Made by a program: the position numbers and the translations under genes. From Cyathus striatus (lineage: Eukaryota; Basidiomycota; Agaricomycetes; Agaricales; Nidulariaceae): a stretch of 64,000 bases of DNA. Within the stretch, counting starts at the first letter, position 1, and each line of letters opens with the position of its first letter. Below, in pieces: positions 1 to 12,999 of this stretch. The stretch is taken from the NCBI GenBank assembly GCA_025738555.1, contig JAOVFP010000006.1:5766001-5830000 (forward strand), read 5' to 3'. The notes below the pieces were generated by a model, which saw only the letters and a list, made by a program, of their open reading frames with translations, ran no database searches and had not been told where the DNA came from.

Positions 1-1331
1 ACACCCCTGCACTACAGAGCTAGGAAGTACGTCTTGTAGTTCAACTTTTCCCGTATCAGACCTTCAGGAAGTTCAAAAAGGAACTTTGACGTACATTTCA
101 GTGACTTCAGAAATAAAGCGAGACATATACAGCATGGAACCACTAACACTCCTATGTAAATGGATATTAGAAATACGCTTGAGCGTCTCGTCCTCAGGAG
201 GACCGCCCAGGTGCGAAGTGCAAGGAGCACTGAATGATTCATGAAATTATGGGTCAGCTGGTAGAGACCAAAAGCGAACATTTACTTTCGCCGATGAGAA
301 ATCCGGCTGTAATTAGCCCTAATAATAAAGACTTATTAATAACACCTTCAGAATATTATCCCCCTGGAAACAGAAGCGGAATGGAGAGGAACATACAAGT
401 AGCCACAGAAACTCTTTGCTGACACTGCTTCGCACTTGAATTAGATGAAATCTGAGCTTCTCGTTCATTTCAACGTCAGTCAACTACAGCGCAAGTAAAG
501 GGAGTGCGCACTGATAATCACAGCAAAAATCTCTACAAATGGCAAGAATCGAGTAAGCAAGTAAAGGAACTTTATAATTGACCAGTGCGAGGGCCAGAGA
601 TATGTTATTTCAAGGTTGGAGGTTAGGGCATAGTCGTATAGCTTTCCTCTTGAGTTTAATAAAAGTGAAAGGAAGCCAGGTGAAAGGGAACGTACAAGGA
701 TTGACAAACTACATACTATGCAATCAATGCAAGAGTATTAGAATGGGGATGGGTAGAAATGACGGAGGACAGACTTGTCAGGTACTACGTAGTATCGGTA
801 CAGACACAGTAAGTGTTCAGTTGCAAAATATAGAAAACAAAGCAACACACACTGGCGATAGGATTCATCTCCTTCTCCGAAGCTGCAATATCCCTCAACG
901 ACATATCTTTTAATACTGATTAAATCTTTGTATAATAAAGAAGAGGGAAATGAAATGAAATGAAAGGGGGAGTCCTAACTGACGTTCTTCTTGGTACTTA
1001 TACTTATAAGCACTTCGCCTTTCATGGCGGCTCCATCCGATACGATGCTCCTTTTCAGGCATCGGACGTGGATATCTTGGCACCGTTGTATGATTCCTTG
1101 AGTGAATATCTTCGAATCTCACGGTGAGTGCTGGTGATCAACAGTTGGTCGATAGGTTTGTTTTATTTCGGGACATGATATCGCCGCTTTCACCATGTGG
1201 TTCGTGTATCTGTGCATACATATGGAGTTCAGAAAGGATTGCATGAGGATAAAAATGATGAATAGTAAATGTCATAGTGCGTACGTCTATAGGGCGAAGC
1301 AAGGGCGCAGACACCGAACGGGCCTGTAAGG
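1..1331. other. No recognisable gene
   Basis: Short overlapping ORFs occur on both strands (longest about 110 codons) but none has a recognisable domain, and none is favoured by codon pattern or splice signals. CpG dinucleotides are present at normal frequency, unlike the DNA after 2460. A short GAAAT-type direct repeat sits near 950-970. I see no function here. Confidence 0.5.
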
Positions 1332-1858
1332 GGCTGCGCCATGTAGCCCGTGGCTATCTAGGGAAATTAGACGGTTGGGACATAGAACTAGGAACTTAAT
1401 TTTATGTACTGCGAAAATACATTACATACTCCACAGACCATGCACACGCTCTCGATATAAATACAAAGAAAGTTAGGTACTACTGGCAATGAATAGCTAT
1501 GAATGTCAGAGGATGTAGGGGGCTGCGCCATGTAGCCCGTGGCTATTTAGGGAAATTAGACGATTGGGACATAGAACTGGGAACTTAATTTTATGTACTG
1601 CGAAAATACATTACATACTCCACAGGCCATGCACACGCTCTCGATATAAATAAATATAAAGTAGGTACTACTGGCCATAAATAGCTATGAGTATCAGAGG
1701 ATGTAGGAGGCTGCGCCATGTAGCCCGTGGCTATTTAGGGAAATTAGACGATTGGGACGTAGAACATAGGAACTTAATTTTATTTACTGCGAAAATACAT
1801 TACATACTCCACAGACCATGCACACGCTCTCGATATAGATACAAAAAAAGGTAGGTAC
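1332..1858. repeat. Three tandem copies of a ~188-bp unit
   Basis: The string GGCTGCGCCATGTAGCCC recurs at 1332, 1521 and 1709, giving periods of 189 and 188 bp. Each unit continues through a shared GGGAAATTAGACG block, an ACTGCGAAAATACATTACAT block and CACACGCTCTCGATATA. The third copy stops at about 1858, short of a full unit. Copies differ by only a few substitutions and small indels, so the amplification is fairly recent. No coding potential is visible in the unit. Confidence 0.9.
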
Positions 1859-2069
1859 TCATCTTCCATTCTTCAACCACCTTTTTTCGCCTCCATATGC
1901 TTTAGTTGACGCGACAATTACTATCTCCTAAGACTCCGATTGACCACTGAGACCGCTATATCAGTAAGTAAGAGCTGCCGCCGGATCGTCTCTCGTAGCG
2001 CTGATGATTAAAGTAGTATAACAGAGTATAACTTAACTCATCTAGCTTGGAACACGGCGTTATCGGTGC

Positions 2070-4399
2070 TAGGGACTGACACAGATGGCCGAAAACCGGC
2101 CATCCGCAGATTTAATCCGAAAATTGCAGATTCGGATCGGATTCGGACGCATCCATCATTTATCTCAGGATCCTCTTCTGCAATATCTTTTATATTTTTC
2201 AGACCAGTACAATAGATACAGTTGAGTATATATCCAGAGCTATAGGATGATACAATAAGTATATATTCTTTAACAATAGACATAATCTCGAAAGATATCA
2301 AAATGTAACACAAACCTGAGATTAAATGTAAGATTTAAAAAGATTGTGTTGGCAAATACTTATGATATTTTGTGTACCTCTTGCACAGACTGGAAACAAT
2401 CCAAATGTTAAATTAAAAAGGTAATGAATGTGTATTTATTGATAGACTTTGAGAATACATGATTTCACGGCCTCTGAATGTGACATCAAGGAAGGGTCTC
2501 AAATCACACTGTGACAATGTATTACAGTTGTTGTCAAACCCTTAGTCTGAATGATAATCATGCTCCCCTGATGTACTACTGTCGTCAATCACCACTTAGT
2601 GTTCATCATCAGTTAGTGTTTCCCTTATATCTTGCATTCCTGACCTCCTGTTGCCTCCAAATTTTGGATTTGGATTCTTCCCTTATAAAAAAACATGTCT
2701 GCAGCTTTATTTTGCAGAAAAAAGGTCATTCCCACTACCTTTTAAGGTAGGTGGGTCTTAGGGGACTCTTGACATCCTGAAAAGGCAATTTTGAGATCTG
2801 ACTTTGGGATCTTAACCTGATTGGTTCTTGCTTGGATCACAACCTGATTGGCTCCTGCTACTATTGAAACCAAAACTATTCAATGTATTTAGTACACTCA
2901 TGAGTTGGACCACTATTTCAGATGAAATGTTATCAATTGAAAATCCTACTACTATATAATCTTGTGTTGTATTCTTTCCCATCTTCCTTACTTCTATCTT
3001 GAACTGTGTTTCCTTCACCTGTTATCTTTACTCCTCCCTCATCTCTTCCTTTTGCTATTTAACTCAACTAACTTTTATAGCATACAGTCCTTTCATGTCT
3101 TCTTCACTCTCTGTCATAACTTCTTCCAACCTTTCTCCACATACAACATCTGAATTGAACCATGTATTTTATATCCTTCTTAGTAATCTGTATGATGCTC
3201 ATTTCTCATCATAGTTTCAATCCATTGTTGGAAAACTAAAAGATTTATCATATATATTTATGTCTATGCAATGTTTGAAATATGCTATGAATCTCCATGG
3301 AATTGGCACTAGTACTAGCAATTATCCACATATTAATGAATTTCTGAACCATATCTTCTCAGAAAAATGTTTTTCAAATAACACACCTGAACTTTCTAAA
3401 TCATGTTCTGCCCAATTCTTATCTCCTTATCATTTGAATTGCTATTTTCTTGAAACTATTTTGCAATCTTCATGTTCACTTCAGAATCTTTCTACTCTTG
3501 CATCTTTTCTTGTAATTAATTTCCCACAGAATGAAACTCATCACAGTTGCTGTTTTACTAGGCTGGAGGAGGGAGAGTTGAAGCAGGAGTAATACTGGCA
3601 GTTACAGCTATGCCACATTGCTAATTTGACACAAATATGATGTCTTACCAGTTCACCACCAGCCTTTGAACCCTAGTCCACTCTTTGGGGATAGGTTGTA
3701 TGACTCAGATATGAACACCATAGTTTGTTATTAGTGAAGCCTAAGTGATGTTGAAAAGAGGAGGAAAGAAGAGACTGCAGTACTAACTATCCCAGTGTTA
3801 TAGTTGACATTATTCACAGGAACAAGTGGGGAGTATGGCCTGTTCAACTTTATATACACAACATATATGAGTTTTATCTATTGTATCAATTACTGTATTT
3901 TAAATTTGCACCACCAATAAATGTTCTTAATTCTCTTACCTGACCCTATTGTTTATTCGGTAGGTAGTGGGTTTTGCCGCTAAACGGCCCTATCTTTTAT
4001 ACTCCAATGTTATGTTTTAGGAAGGTTGTCACTCTAGCCGGCTGCGGCAGCGCGGAATGCGAAAATCGAGGTCATTTTAGGAAGGAGGTTTGGAACTATT
4101 TACAGGGTCCAGGTTAGTGTTTCACCTCACGTCAGTTCCCAAGGATAAAGCCATCAAAAACTATCAACGGAGTTCAAAAGTTCACCTTGTCACGCTGTGA
4201 CAACACTAACAGGTGATAGAACACTAAGTGCTGATTGACGATAGTATGCTACTACAATACTATATAAATTTACTAATCTAAGTGGTGCCGGGCGGATGCA
4301 TCCGAATTTTATGGATGGCTTCCGTCATCCATCCGAATTAATGGCACATCTGCAGATTGGATCGCGGATAGATTGCAGATCCATCCATGTCAGTCCCTA
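2070..4399. mobile_element. hAT-like element, termini TAGGGACTGACA
   Basis: The ends are inverted copies: TAGGGACTGACA at 2070-2081 and its complement at 4388-4399. Just inside both, GGAT/ATTCGGAT/GCAGAT motifs recur in both orientations. TAGGG termini followed by GGATCGGAT-like subterminal repeats are typical of hAT elements. The expected 8-bp target duplication is not evident, so the two ends may come from different copies. The interior from about 2460 to 3955 is clearly CpG-poor and switches back to CpG-normal DNA near 3960, suggesting an older nested insertion. ORFs of 60-110 codons inside show no transposase motif, so the element appears non-autonomous. Confidence 0.5.
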
Positions 4400-4404
4400 A
4401 TTAC

Positions 4405-5300
4405 TCAGTACTCAACAACAGTTCGCGTCCAAAGCTCAACACCAGCCTGCTAGGTTGTGCAAAGTCAAATAAACCTGGGTGGAATTGCAGTTGTAAATTT
4501 ATAATGCAGAGCGTTGAAGGAATACTGGTGGTGGGCTGGAGAAGATTTTGAGCGAAACGTCGGTGAAACTTGGGTGAAACGCTGGCTCGGGCATGGTGCG
4601 GGAGTGACGGTTCAGGATGTTCGGTCCGACTCATGACTTCGATAACACGTCGTCTTACGCACAGACCCGTTCGGACCACGCATCGTCGCACACGTCAATG
4701 TTTAATGCTTGAGCACCGCGTCAGGCCTCCTGCCCAGTCTTGGCTCGTATATCTGGGCTCTTGCCGCGCTGCCACGGTGCTCATGATTTCGGACTGTATC
4801 GACTACCTCGATGCCTACGGTCCCAACACCCGACCTAATACTATATAAGTCCCTCCCTCCCTGCCTCCTTCCATTCTGACCGCCCTCACAGGATCCTTTA
4901 GACTTGTACGACGTCGACTTCTCATTGTCAAGAACACGCCGAACTGGTGTATGCCAACTTCAGAGGGAGTCTGTTTGAGAAGCTTGCGTTGCAAGGATTG
5001 GCATGGAAGTACAGGCATTGCTGACGCCATCGCGCTGGAGGCCGCCTACCCATGAGCGAAAGTACTATCCTACTAGCCGTCCATCGACATGTACTTTTGA
5101 AGTGTTGATCTTGGCGTAGATATATGGACTCCTCATAAGCGGACGGGGTATGGGATTGAACCGATTGGCTGGGAGCAATTTCTGGTGGGTTGCATTCAGT
5201 TGTTACACGTATCATCGTCTTCGTCCCCGTCGCTTCTCTATAAGTCCTTCACCACTACCACCACCATCATCATCATCACTCGCCTACATCTATCCCTTTC
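4405..5300 (+). repeat. Diverged gene-like repeat, copy 1
   Basis: This segment matches 10165-11140 in the same orientation. Shared landmarks are CGTCCAAAGCTCAACACC near 4425, TCAGGATGTTCGGTCCGAC near 4611, a CT-rich stretch ending in CCCTCACAG at 4891, TTGCTGACGCC near 5017, and CTTTTGAAGTGTTGATCT near 5094. The CT-rich stretch (about 4848-4891) has the look of a short plus-strand intron next to a TATATAAG box. The frames are broken in this copy. The ancestral product is not recognised; it could be a decayed gene or a non-coding element. Confidence 0.5.
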
Positions 5301-5648
5301 TTCCACCTCCCTTCACTTTGAAGTTTGAAAGTTGAACAATTAGTTGATTTTCTACCCAGGTTGTGGAAATATTCTTGTTTGTTGCATAAGTACTTAAATA
5401 TTTAATACCAGTTTGATCAAGGTTCAATATATAGCAATAGAGAAGACTCAAAAGACTCCTGCTGAAAAACATTGAATTCGCAAGGAAAAAAAGTACATTT
5501 GTGCTACTAATACCTAGGAGTGCAAGGTAAAGGAATACACTGTGATTGGGGTAGGAGAAGGGAAGCAGTGAGCAAAGTGAGTGCCATTGGCGAACGGTTG
5601 GGACTCGCGGCAACGCGTCGCATCATGTGTCACGTGAATTTATGACAC
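5301..5648. other. Unassigned DNA
   Basis: AT-rich DNA between a repeat and a transposon. The one ORF (minus strand, 107 codons) has no recognisable motif. Nothing else seen. Confidence 0.5.
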
Positions 5649-5656
5649 ATTCTGAT

Positions 5657-6964
5657 AGGACCCCTGATAATCCCGCCTTAGGTCGGATACTAATCCCCCT
5701 ACAATTGCCAAAAATTTCTGAAATGTCAGATACGACTTGGCGGGTGTCCCCCTACGGCGTCAATTTTTTTCACCACGATGTCAAGTTTAGCGTCCCCCTA
5801 TATTCGAGGCTTCGCTGGCAGGTCAGATACACGTCCACCTGTTTCAACACAGCCACACCGACCTTTCATCGCATCAACAAGGGCCGAACCAAGGCCAAAC
5901 ACGCGAGCACACCCTCTTCCGGTTACTTATGCACTGTCTTCCGTGCACATTGCCATTCCCTGCTACTCACTGCCTCAACCATGTATCGACATAGGTCCTA
6001 TTGGGTAGGCTTAACGCCTCACAAACATGTCCAGACACATATTTTTCAAACCTTCACTGCCTTACTATTTACTCTGCATTCTTCGGTCTATCTCTTCTCT
6101 CTCATTTTTGTATATATAATAAATGTGTGCTCGCAATTGTAAAATTCATTTCTTTTTCATTCACTGCGATATAAAGTGTTCACATTGCGAATTGCTGCTT
6201 CTCACTCAAAAATCTTCAACAACAAAGACATGAATTTTCTTTATTGGTGCCCTCTGAACTACTTGCAACAGCTCGTGTTAGTCTTGTTGCGCTGTTGAGT
6301 AATCAATCTTATGGTATAGTTATTGCTAAAGATCAAGTATTGCTTGGAAAAGGTGCACTATTATTATTAAAAGCAACAGCTGCACTAAGTAGTAATATTA
6401 TTTTACAGTTATCACAATGTAAGAGAGGTGCTGGTAAAGGGGGAAAGCACAATTGGGTGTCATCATCAAATAACTCTTTTACATCAGTATGCAAGTTTAG
6501 AGATAGATACTACCTAGTCATCAACATTTCCATGGTATTTTTGGTCCCTCAGCTCATCTTGGTTTGCCACAATTCGTCCACATACCAGCTGGAGTGGCAT
6601 TTCTATGTGAATTGTCAGCTTCATCAATAAAGCTGGTTCCTCATAATGACTCTATTGTCGAGATGCACCCGAACACATTCACAAATACTTTTGTGGGGAT
6701 TTCAGGGCAAAAGTAACTTGCTTTGAGTGCTGTAAAGCGGCTCATGACACGCCAGAAATGCTCAAACGAAGATACAGTAGAGTAGAAACACTTTGACTAT
6801 TTTTAGAGGTCAAATACATAACCCCCCTGTAAACCCGAAAATTTGTAGCTTGGATACGCTATCCCCCTAAAATTCGGAAATTTTTGACGATTTTTCGTCC
6901 CCCTATTACAGCCGGAAAAAGGCGATTTTAGTATCCGACCTAAGGCGGGATTATCAGGGGTCCT
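5657..6964. mobile_element. TIR element with exact 8-bp TSD (ATTCTGAT)
   Basis: The terminal inverted repeats are 37 bp and perfect, beginning AGGACCCCTGATAATCCCGC at 5657 and ending with its complement at 6964. ATTCTGAT occurs immediately outside both ends (5649-5656 and 6965-6972), an exact 8-bp target duplication. Eight-bp duplications are made by hAT, P and Zisupton/KDZ-type transposases; the TIR sequence does not let me choose. Both arms carry repeated CCCCCT runs. The interior (6200-6700) is CpG-poor and holds a 128-codon plus-strand ORF with no recognised domain, so the element is probably non-autonomous. The perfect TIRs and TSD imply recent mobility. Confidence 0.88.
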
Positions 6965-6972
6965 ATTCTGAT

Positions 6973-7320
6973 GGACCGTCCAGTGTCCGCGATCTCAGCT
7001 CGCTCATAGATCGATACAGCGGACTCAAAACAATCTGAAGCAAAAGCGGACTGGACCGAGCTCAGATCGCTTCAGCTCAGTCCGTGCGGCAACACTAACC
7101 ACATTGAACGATGGATGCTACATCAGCCGACATAGCATGGCGTGTTACACGATAGCTCAAGGTGGCTGGAGGGAGTTCAGTATAGCTTAGTGTAGACTCG
7201 GTTGATATCGCACAGACTATATATAATACATATGATATAGTGTAAGTATATTGGATTATATATTCAATGTATAAATGGAATATTTAGTGGTGGATTCATG
7301 TCCGAGATCGAGTCATCTGA
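6973..7320. other. Unassigned DNA
   Basis: CpG-normal DNA with a few GCGGACT/GATCGCTTCAGCTC near-repeats around 7015-7085. No ORF or signal that I can support. Confidence 0.5.
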
Positions 7321-7649
7321 CAGCTAGATACGAAACGATAGAGAATTCATTTCCAAATTCAACTCATGGTCTTCGAGCTCGGCACAAGAAAATAATGACT
7401 GGTATAAATTCCCAAAAAAAATGTGAAAATTTCATTAGAATACTTACAGTAGGGGAGGAGGAGTCTATGCACTGTGCATGAGGCCTTGAGGGAAGAGTGA
7501 ATAGGTGGTTGAGGAAGACACTTCGCTCAACTTAGCTCCTGTAGGGTTACCTGCTTCTATTTGCATATGCTGGGGAGCCGAGCTCCAAGACCGAACAAAT
7601 CACGAAGTTGACTTTGGAAATGAATTCTCTATCGTTTTGTATCTAGCTG
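7321..7649. mobile_element. 329-bp MITE with ~44-bp TIRs
   Basis: CAGCTAGATACGAAACGATA at 7321 reappears inverted at the right edge (about 7606-7649) with two or three mismatches across roughly 44 bp that include GAGAATTCATTTCCAAA. The interior is non-coding. The target duplication is unclear (possibly GA), so the superfamily cannot be assigned. Confidence 0.7.
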
Positions 7650-8500
7650 GAATGAGCCTGCCCTAAATTGAACCAAATGGGACACATTGCGTCCTCATTT
7701 ACTAGTTACTCTTACGCCCACTTGCTGCTCTATTTCCTATTCTTCTTCTGCGTGATTGCTAATGTTCTCCTCTTCCCATCAATACAAAGTATGTCTGATT
7801 GTCCTATTTTTTCACCAATTCCAATGTATTCACTCGCTGTATCTGCAGGAATTGCAATAGTGCATGCGCATGCGCTGTATTGACTTGGACTGCCATCTGG
7901 CGTGACTGGGACTCGTGAACGCTTGAGCAGGTATCCGCCCCGTCCCATAGATCGTTGTCCCCGTTTGGGGCTGTACAGTTGTAGGTGGTGAACCGGTGAC
8001 TGGTCATTGAGTACGTACTGCTGCTACCTTGTTCTGGAGTATATCCCCTCACTTCATATCCTCCCCTCCCTCTGCTCGAGAACACATAGTCTGTGCGCAC
8101 GTTCCCAGCCCCATCCCCCCTTATATCACCACCTCTCCATGCAAGAGTGTATAGGTGGTGTGCGCCTCTGTTATCTATGCCTTCCCCCTGCCTACGCGAG
8201 GCTACTCCAGCTCTAATTCTTCCCTTGCATGCTCGCTCGTGTTCTTCCCCTCCCAACAATGTATGTCCTAATTTTTCACAATTACAAACATACTCACCAC
8301 ATCTGCAGGATTTACGATGCCGTGTCCGCTTCAACTGCCCCTTGCAAATGGCTATGTACATGTAGAACTCCTGAGCTGGTCTCCACCTTGTCCTCACCGT
8401 TCACGTCATCTCTTGGGTCGTTGTGCTCTGGTGGTTCGAGGGTATGCTCTGCCTCTGTTCTGGGTTGTTGTACAGGTGATCAATAAGTACGTACCGTCAG
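7650..8500 (+). other. Tandemly duplicated, intron-bearing gene fragments (unknown)
   Basis: Two diverged copies lie in tandem, about 7735-8030 and 8190-8500. Each has a plus-strand intron-like stretch: GTATGTCTGATTGTCC running to CTGTATCTGCAG (ends near 7850) and GTATGTCCTAATTTTTC running to CACATCTGCAG (ends near 8310). Flanking DNA also aligns, including related GTACGTAC(T/C)G(C/T) strings near 8010 and 8490. This suggests duplicated exons of one gene, but no frame gives a recognisable protein. Confidence 0.4.
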
Positions 8501-10164
8501 TACCTTCTCCATTTCTGCCGCATTCTAATTCGAAGCGTCAGTCGATGACAGGAAGGAAGAGCCGCATCTGGTTGGGGGCCTCCTTGAGCAGGCTCGAAAG
8601 GAATTGGAGGGAAAGACCGGGGATAGTGATATTGAGGATAATGCAAGTGATCGAGAACCTGTGCCGGCAGGAGATGTACTATAGTCTATAGAGTGAAAGT
8701 AATTTGTAGTATTGCAATGGTGTATTCATTTTTAAATCTGTGATTGAAGCAGTACAACAATTAAATATTAATAATGGGATGAAATTCAATAGGCTGCACA
8801 TACTATGAAGTCGTAGTAGTCTACATATGAAACTATATTACAGCGCATATGTCACCCTCACCTTGCCAAGATAATATATGGAGGCGCCACGTGCTATGAC
8901 ATATCTGTACGTTGATCACTCATCAGCTATATTGGCTATGTCGGTCTATCATATCTGTAGTGGTGGCTATGCAGGTCTATCAAACGGGGACTTGTCTAGC
9001 CGACTATCCCTGCTATGACGACTACATATACCTATGGTACCTTATCGTTTTTTCCTGATGTATGTTAAACCTATTGTACCAATACTGTACTGAAATAGAT
9101 TCCACACCGATACGTGTAGGCCGAGAGAGGAGCAAGCGAGAAAGATATAATTTTACGTGGGTGTATGGAGTCATAACTCTTTATGGGGGATTGAGAGCTG
9201 GTTAAACAAAGGGTGTGAGGATTCAAGTCAAGCCGTATAGTTGTAATATCCCATTGATGTTGATGCGTGAACTACAATGTCACGGGTATTGGGAAGGAGT
9301 TGAAACAGTTGACGTAGGCATTATGATCGTCGACACCCGTTCGATATCCTTGATCGAAAAAAGAAGAGTTGCTCACGCGATAAGGCTCTCAGCAGGCAGG
9401 TCTTCTGCATCAGAGACAGACTAAGGTCTGGAGAAGCTCTTGAGGCAGTGGCTGGAGATGGAATAGAACCTGGTAGACAGGGAGTGGAACTGGTTGATGC
9501 GCACGATTCAGATGGAAATGAGGAAAATAAATTATGAGCGACATGATTGATGAAGGGGTCGATGTAAGCGCTGCTTCAGAACGTTCAGAAATAAGCAACA
9601 GAAGTAATATGTAGCAGTGTGATTTCAGATACAAGAGTCTGTATGAATCGTACGATCCCCTGTATCAGAAATACCTGTACAAACCCTATTAATCCTCTCT
9701 GACCCAGAGAATTTTGCCATGCTGGCGACATATGATAATGCCACAGGACGCCTCCGACAAACACTGAGAGTTATCCCTCCATGGGAAACCCCCTCCAATG
9801 AAGTTTGAGGTTGATGAAGATTTATTGCGACGGAACATATTTTGACCGGCATCATTGCTCTGGCTTCCAGGCCACAAGAGAACCACCCCACGGTGCGTGC
9901 TCCTCCAGAGATGCCTCCGTTTATACCCTCATAGTGCCCTGCGCTTGGTACGGCATCCCGAGCTTCAATATATAACGACGATGGACTATGCACAAAAAAA
10001 AAACCATTAACACTACTAGTACCGTATAGAATGAAAATCTGAAAATGTACCACTAACAGTAACAGCCATATCGACAACGCCAGACTTCACAGCTGGCTCA
10101 ACGTCCTCCATCACCTCCTGTTCTTTCAACATCCATAGTCGCTGCGGGTACGAGATCATCAAGC
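8501..10164. other. Unassigned DNA; includes donor site of a 45-bp match
   Basis: No recognised gene. A 150-codon minus-strand ORF (9625-10077) begins with a hydrophobic leader-like stretch but has no family resemblance and is probably chance. 8957-9001 is a perfect 45-bp inverted match to 14207-14251 (see the filler feature). The same area has two near-copies of GGCTATG..GGTCTATCA, at about 8933-8950 and 8965-8982. Confidence 0.5.
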
Positions 10165-11140
10165 ACTAGATTATTCAACAGCACTTTTGCGTCTAAAGCT
10201 CAAACACCATCCTCTCTGCTCCTGTACGCGATTGGTAGTGATACGGACCCGCATATTCAATAACTGCTCGCAACTCCGACACTTGACTAGAGCGTCGCCC
10301 TCATGCTTCAATAATCAGCCTTGCCATACCTGCCGCAACCACCCACTTTCACTCCAAGGACAGCTTCTTCCACTGCTAGAGTTTTGGTACTATGATGAAG
10401 TGAACAGAGGGGAAAATAGACTTGAGACGACGAGGTTCTTGAAGTTAACTCTCAAGGTTCGGGATAAACACGCTTCAGGATGTTCGGTCCGACACCACCG
10501 CATACGTCATTGATTGATTCTACGCATGGACCAGGTAAAGTTGTTCAGTTTTGCCGAGCTCGATGTTTTGAACGCGATATATGCACCACGTCGAAGGTCT
10601 CCAACGGACAGCTGGCAACCTACAGGCTCTTTTCTCATGCTCAACATCGACCTCCTCGATGCCTGCGGGTCCCGACGTACGTCCCTTCCTCCCTCCCTAC
10701 TTCCATTCTAACCACCCTTACAGGAACTTTTACGCTCGTCCGGCGTCGACATGTCCCACATCGAGCGCACGCCGAGCTGGAGTCTATTCGGTAAACATTC
10801 GCTGCCAGGATAGACATGCAACGTCAAGCTTTGCTGACGCCGTCGCGCTGGGGGCTGCCCACCCAAGAGCCTATAATCCTACAAGCCGTCCGTCGAGGTG
10901 CACTTTTGAAGTGTTGATCTCGGAGCAGATATGTGGACTCATAGCGGATGGGAGCGGGATTGAAGCTGTGGGCTGGGAGTGCTGGTGGGTTGCATTATGT
11001 TGTTGGGTGTCTCATCTTCCTGGTCCCCGTCCTCGTCCTCCTCGCTTTTCTATAGCTCTAACACCACCTTCACCACTCGTATACATCTCTCCCTCTCTTC
11101 CACCTCCCTTCGCTATCTACTCATTTCCACTCCTTCCGCT
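10165..11140 (+). repeat. Diverged gene-like repeat, copy 2
   Basis: This is the better-preserved partner of 4405-5300. It keeps a longer open frame: codons from about 10514 run to an intron-like CT-rich stretch (about 10680-10731, ending CCCTTACAG), and the frame continues to about 11156 with an Arg/Pro/Ser-rich translation. The intron-like position is conserved between copies, which favours a former protein gene over a non-coding repeat. The family is not recognised. The tail grades into the CT-rich part of the next tandem repeat. Confidence 0.45.
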
Positions 11141-11990
11141 CCTCTTCATATCCTAACCTCGTTCTTTTTCATAATCCCCCCTCTCCTCTCCCTCTTCGAT
11201 AACTAATGCTGACTATATCTCCCAGAGCAGAATACGTATGTCCGATATCGCCCTGCCTATGTTCGGGGTTACACCTCGCCCTCTCGAACTTCACGTTTGA
11301 AAGCGTGTATAGTAACAATCTATCCGAATGGTGAGCTGTTTCTGGTAATCAAAGTGCGCTAGGGGTATTCATGTATCCCCCCATTGGAACTGGTGTATGA
11401 GTGTACGTTGGTGTCCATTAACATTGTTCATTGATGATGGGATGGTTATAACCTACGTGTTAACGTGCCTTTGCGATGTTAATGGGCGACATTTCCACAT
11501 AGACGTCTGTGGGAGGAAGTGCCCTGCTTTACTGAAGGGGTACGAATCGGCAATAGGTGTAACACGTCTAGCTATCCTCCACCACCCTTCACGTTCTCTT
11601 TCCCCCACACCTCTTCGCGTCCTTTCCTTATTTATTTCCATAGTCCCTTTCCACCTCCCTCCTCCCGAACTAATGCTGACTATGCATATCCCCCAGAGGA
11701 AGACGATGAATACCGATGTGGCTTTTCCGATGTTACACCTCGTCCTCCATGTTTGTATGATATCCGATGGTGAGCTTTTGTTTTTGGTAAATGTACTGAT
11801 TGTGGTTTCGTGGATGTGGATGTGGGCATCTACTCGGGAGTTGGAACTGGTGCAAGTGGCATGAGTGCACGTAGCTCGTTGATGGTGGGAACTTTATGTT
11901 TGAGTTGTTGATTTAACGGATCTTTTCGACGTTCTGAGGTGATATTGTCGCATAGGCATTTGTGGGATGAAGTTATATGCGAGATGGAGA
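11100..11990 (+). repeat. Tandem duplication, period about 460 bp
   Basis: Each unit has a CT-rich tract, then AACTAATGCTGACTAT followed by CCCAG (11203-11226 and 11669-11697; a branch-point-like GCTGAC plus 3' splice site), then ...GTTACACCTCG and GGTGAGCT blocks, then a GATGGTGGGA/GATGATGGGA block. These resemble repeated intron-exon modules of one plus-strand gene. ORFs of 84 and 155 codons cross the units but the protein is unrecognised. Confidence 0.5.
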
Positions 11991-12999
11991 GTGCTGTTGA
12001 TACACGAGTGCCGGGTGGTGCCCTGCTGGGACAGACCTGATCGTCGCTCTTGTGTGCGATTCGACCAATGGTCCTTCGCTTTCGTTTGATGGCGTAGGAA
12101 GCGGCGTGAGGGGTAACGTCTAGCTATATAGACTACATCATTCACTTGTGCATCACGCTGAAGGTTGTTCCTGGCAAATGTTTAGCGTTTCGGATTACTA
12201 ACAATTTCGGAGCGTTTTGCTTGGCTTGGAACGCAACCTTTGATGATGTACTTCGTCCTACGGTTTCTCGTATCGCGCGAGTTGTGGTGCTTTTCCTAAG
12301 AGGTGGGGATGAAAGCTACGAAAGAGTCGTGTCTCGGTCTAGTAATGGAGCTGGACCTTGGATGTGTCCCATTTTTTAGGCGAACGGGCTTTGTCGGGAG
12401 ATGTTTGGTTGTGAGGTCTCTTGGACGACGAGAGCGAATCGGATTCTTGCGATTGTTTCTGTTGGGTTAATTACGAGTGGATGCTGGTTGGGGTGCTCTA
12501 CGCTGTGTGTCGTCGGGCACGCTCGGTTTGGTTTGTTTTTTTGCGCTGATTACTAAGAGGCAGTATCATGTCCCAGTCGGATTGAACACGGCTGCTGCAC
12601 ATTGCACAGGTCTGCAATATGGGCTTTTTACTTACCGCCTGCTTGTTGGTGTAGCGCGCTTATTTGTAGAGGTTCAGGTTACTTACCTAACTCGCGGAAC
12701 GCCTAGATACATATGTACAAACTTGAGTTATCGATTGATTTTGAAAGAACTTGATTACAACAGCTATCTGTACCATTCAAATTTGAAAGGCGAGTCCTTC
12801 AACCTAGGCTATATATTGAGCTTCGAAGTAATAATTGGTATATTTAAGTTAGATTTCGCAAGCCGCTACCTTAATTCATAATGCGGGTCCCATTCGAAAT
12901 TGCACAGTCTTCTCCTTCCTTCAAATTCCGATCATTCCCTCCTTTGACCATACGTGTCCGAGTCAGGGGCTCTTTCTCTATAGTACAACGTTGTTTATG
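11991..12999. other. Unassigned DNA
   Basis: CpG-normal, with plus-strand ORFs of 77 and 134 codons that match nothing I recognise. The right edge (about 12990) is where homology to 39855 begins. Confidence 0.5.

Noticed and set aside
9625..10077. Secreted 150-residue protein with leader-like N-terminus
   Set aside because: No family resemblance, poor composition downstream, and a competing ORF in another frame; chance is likelier.
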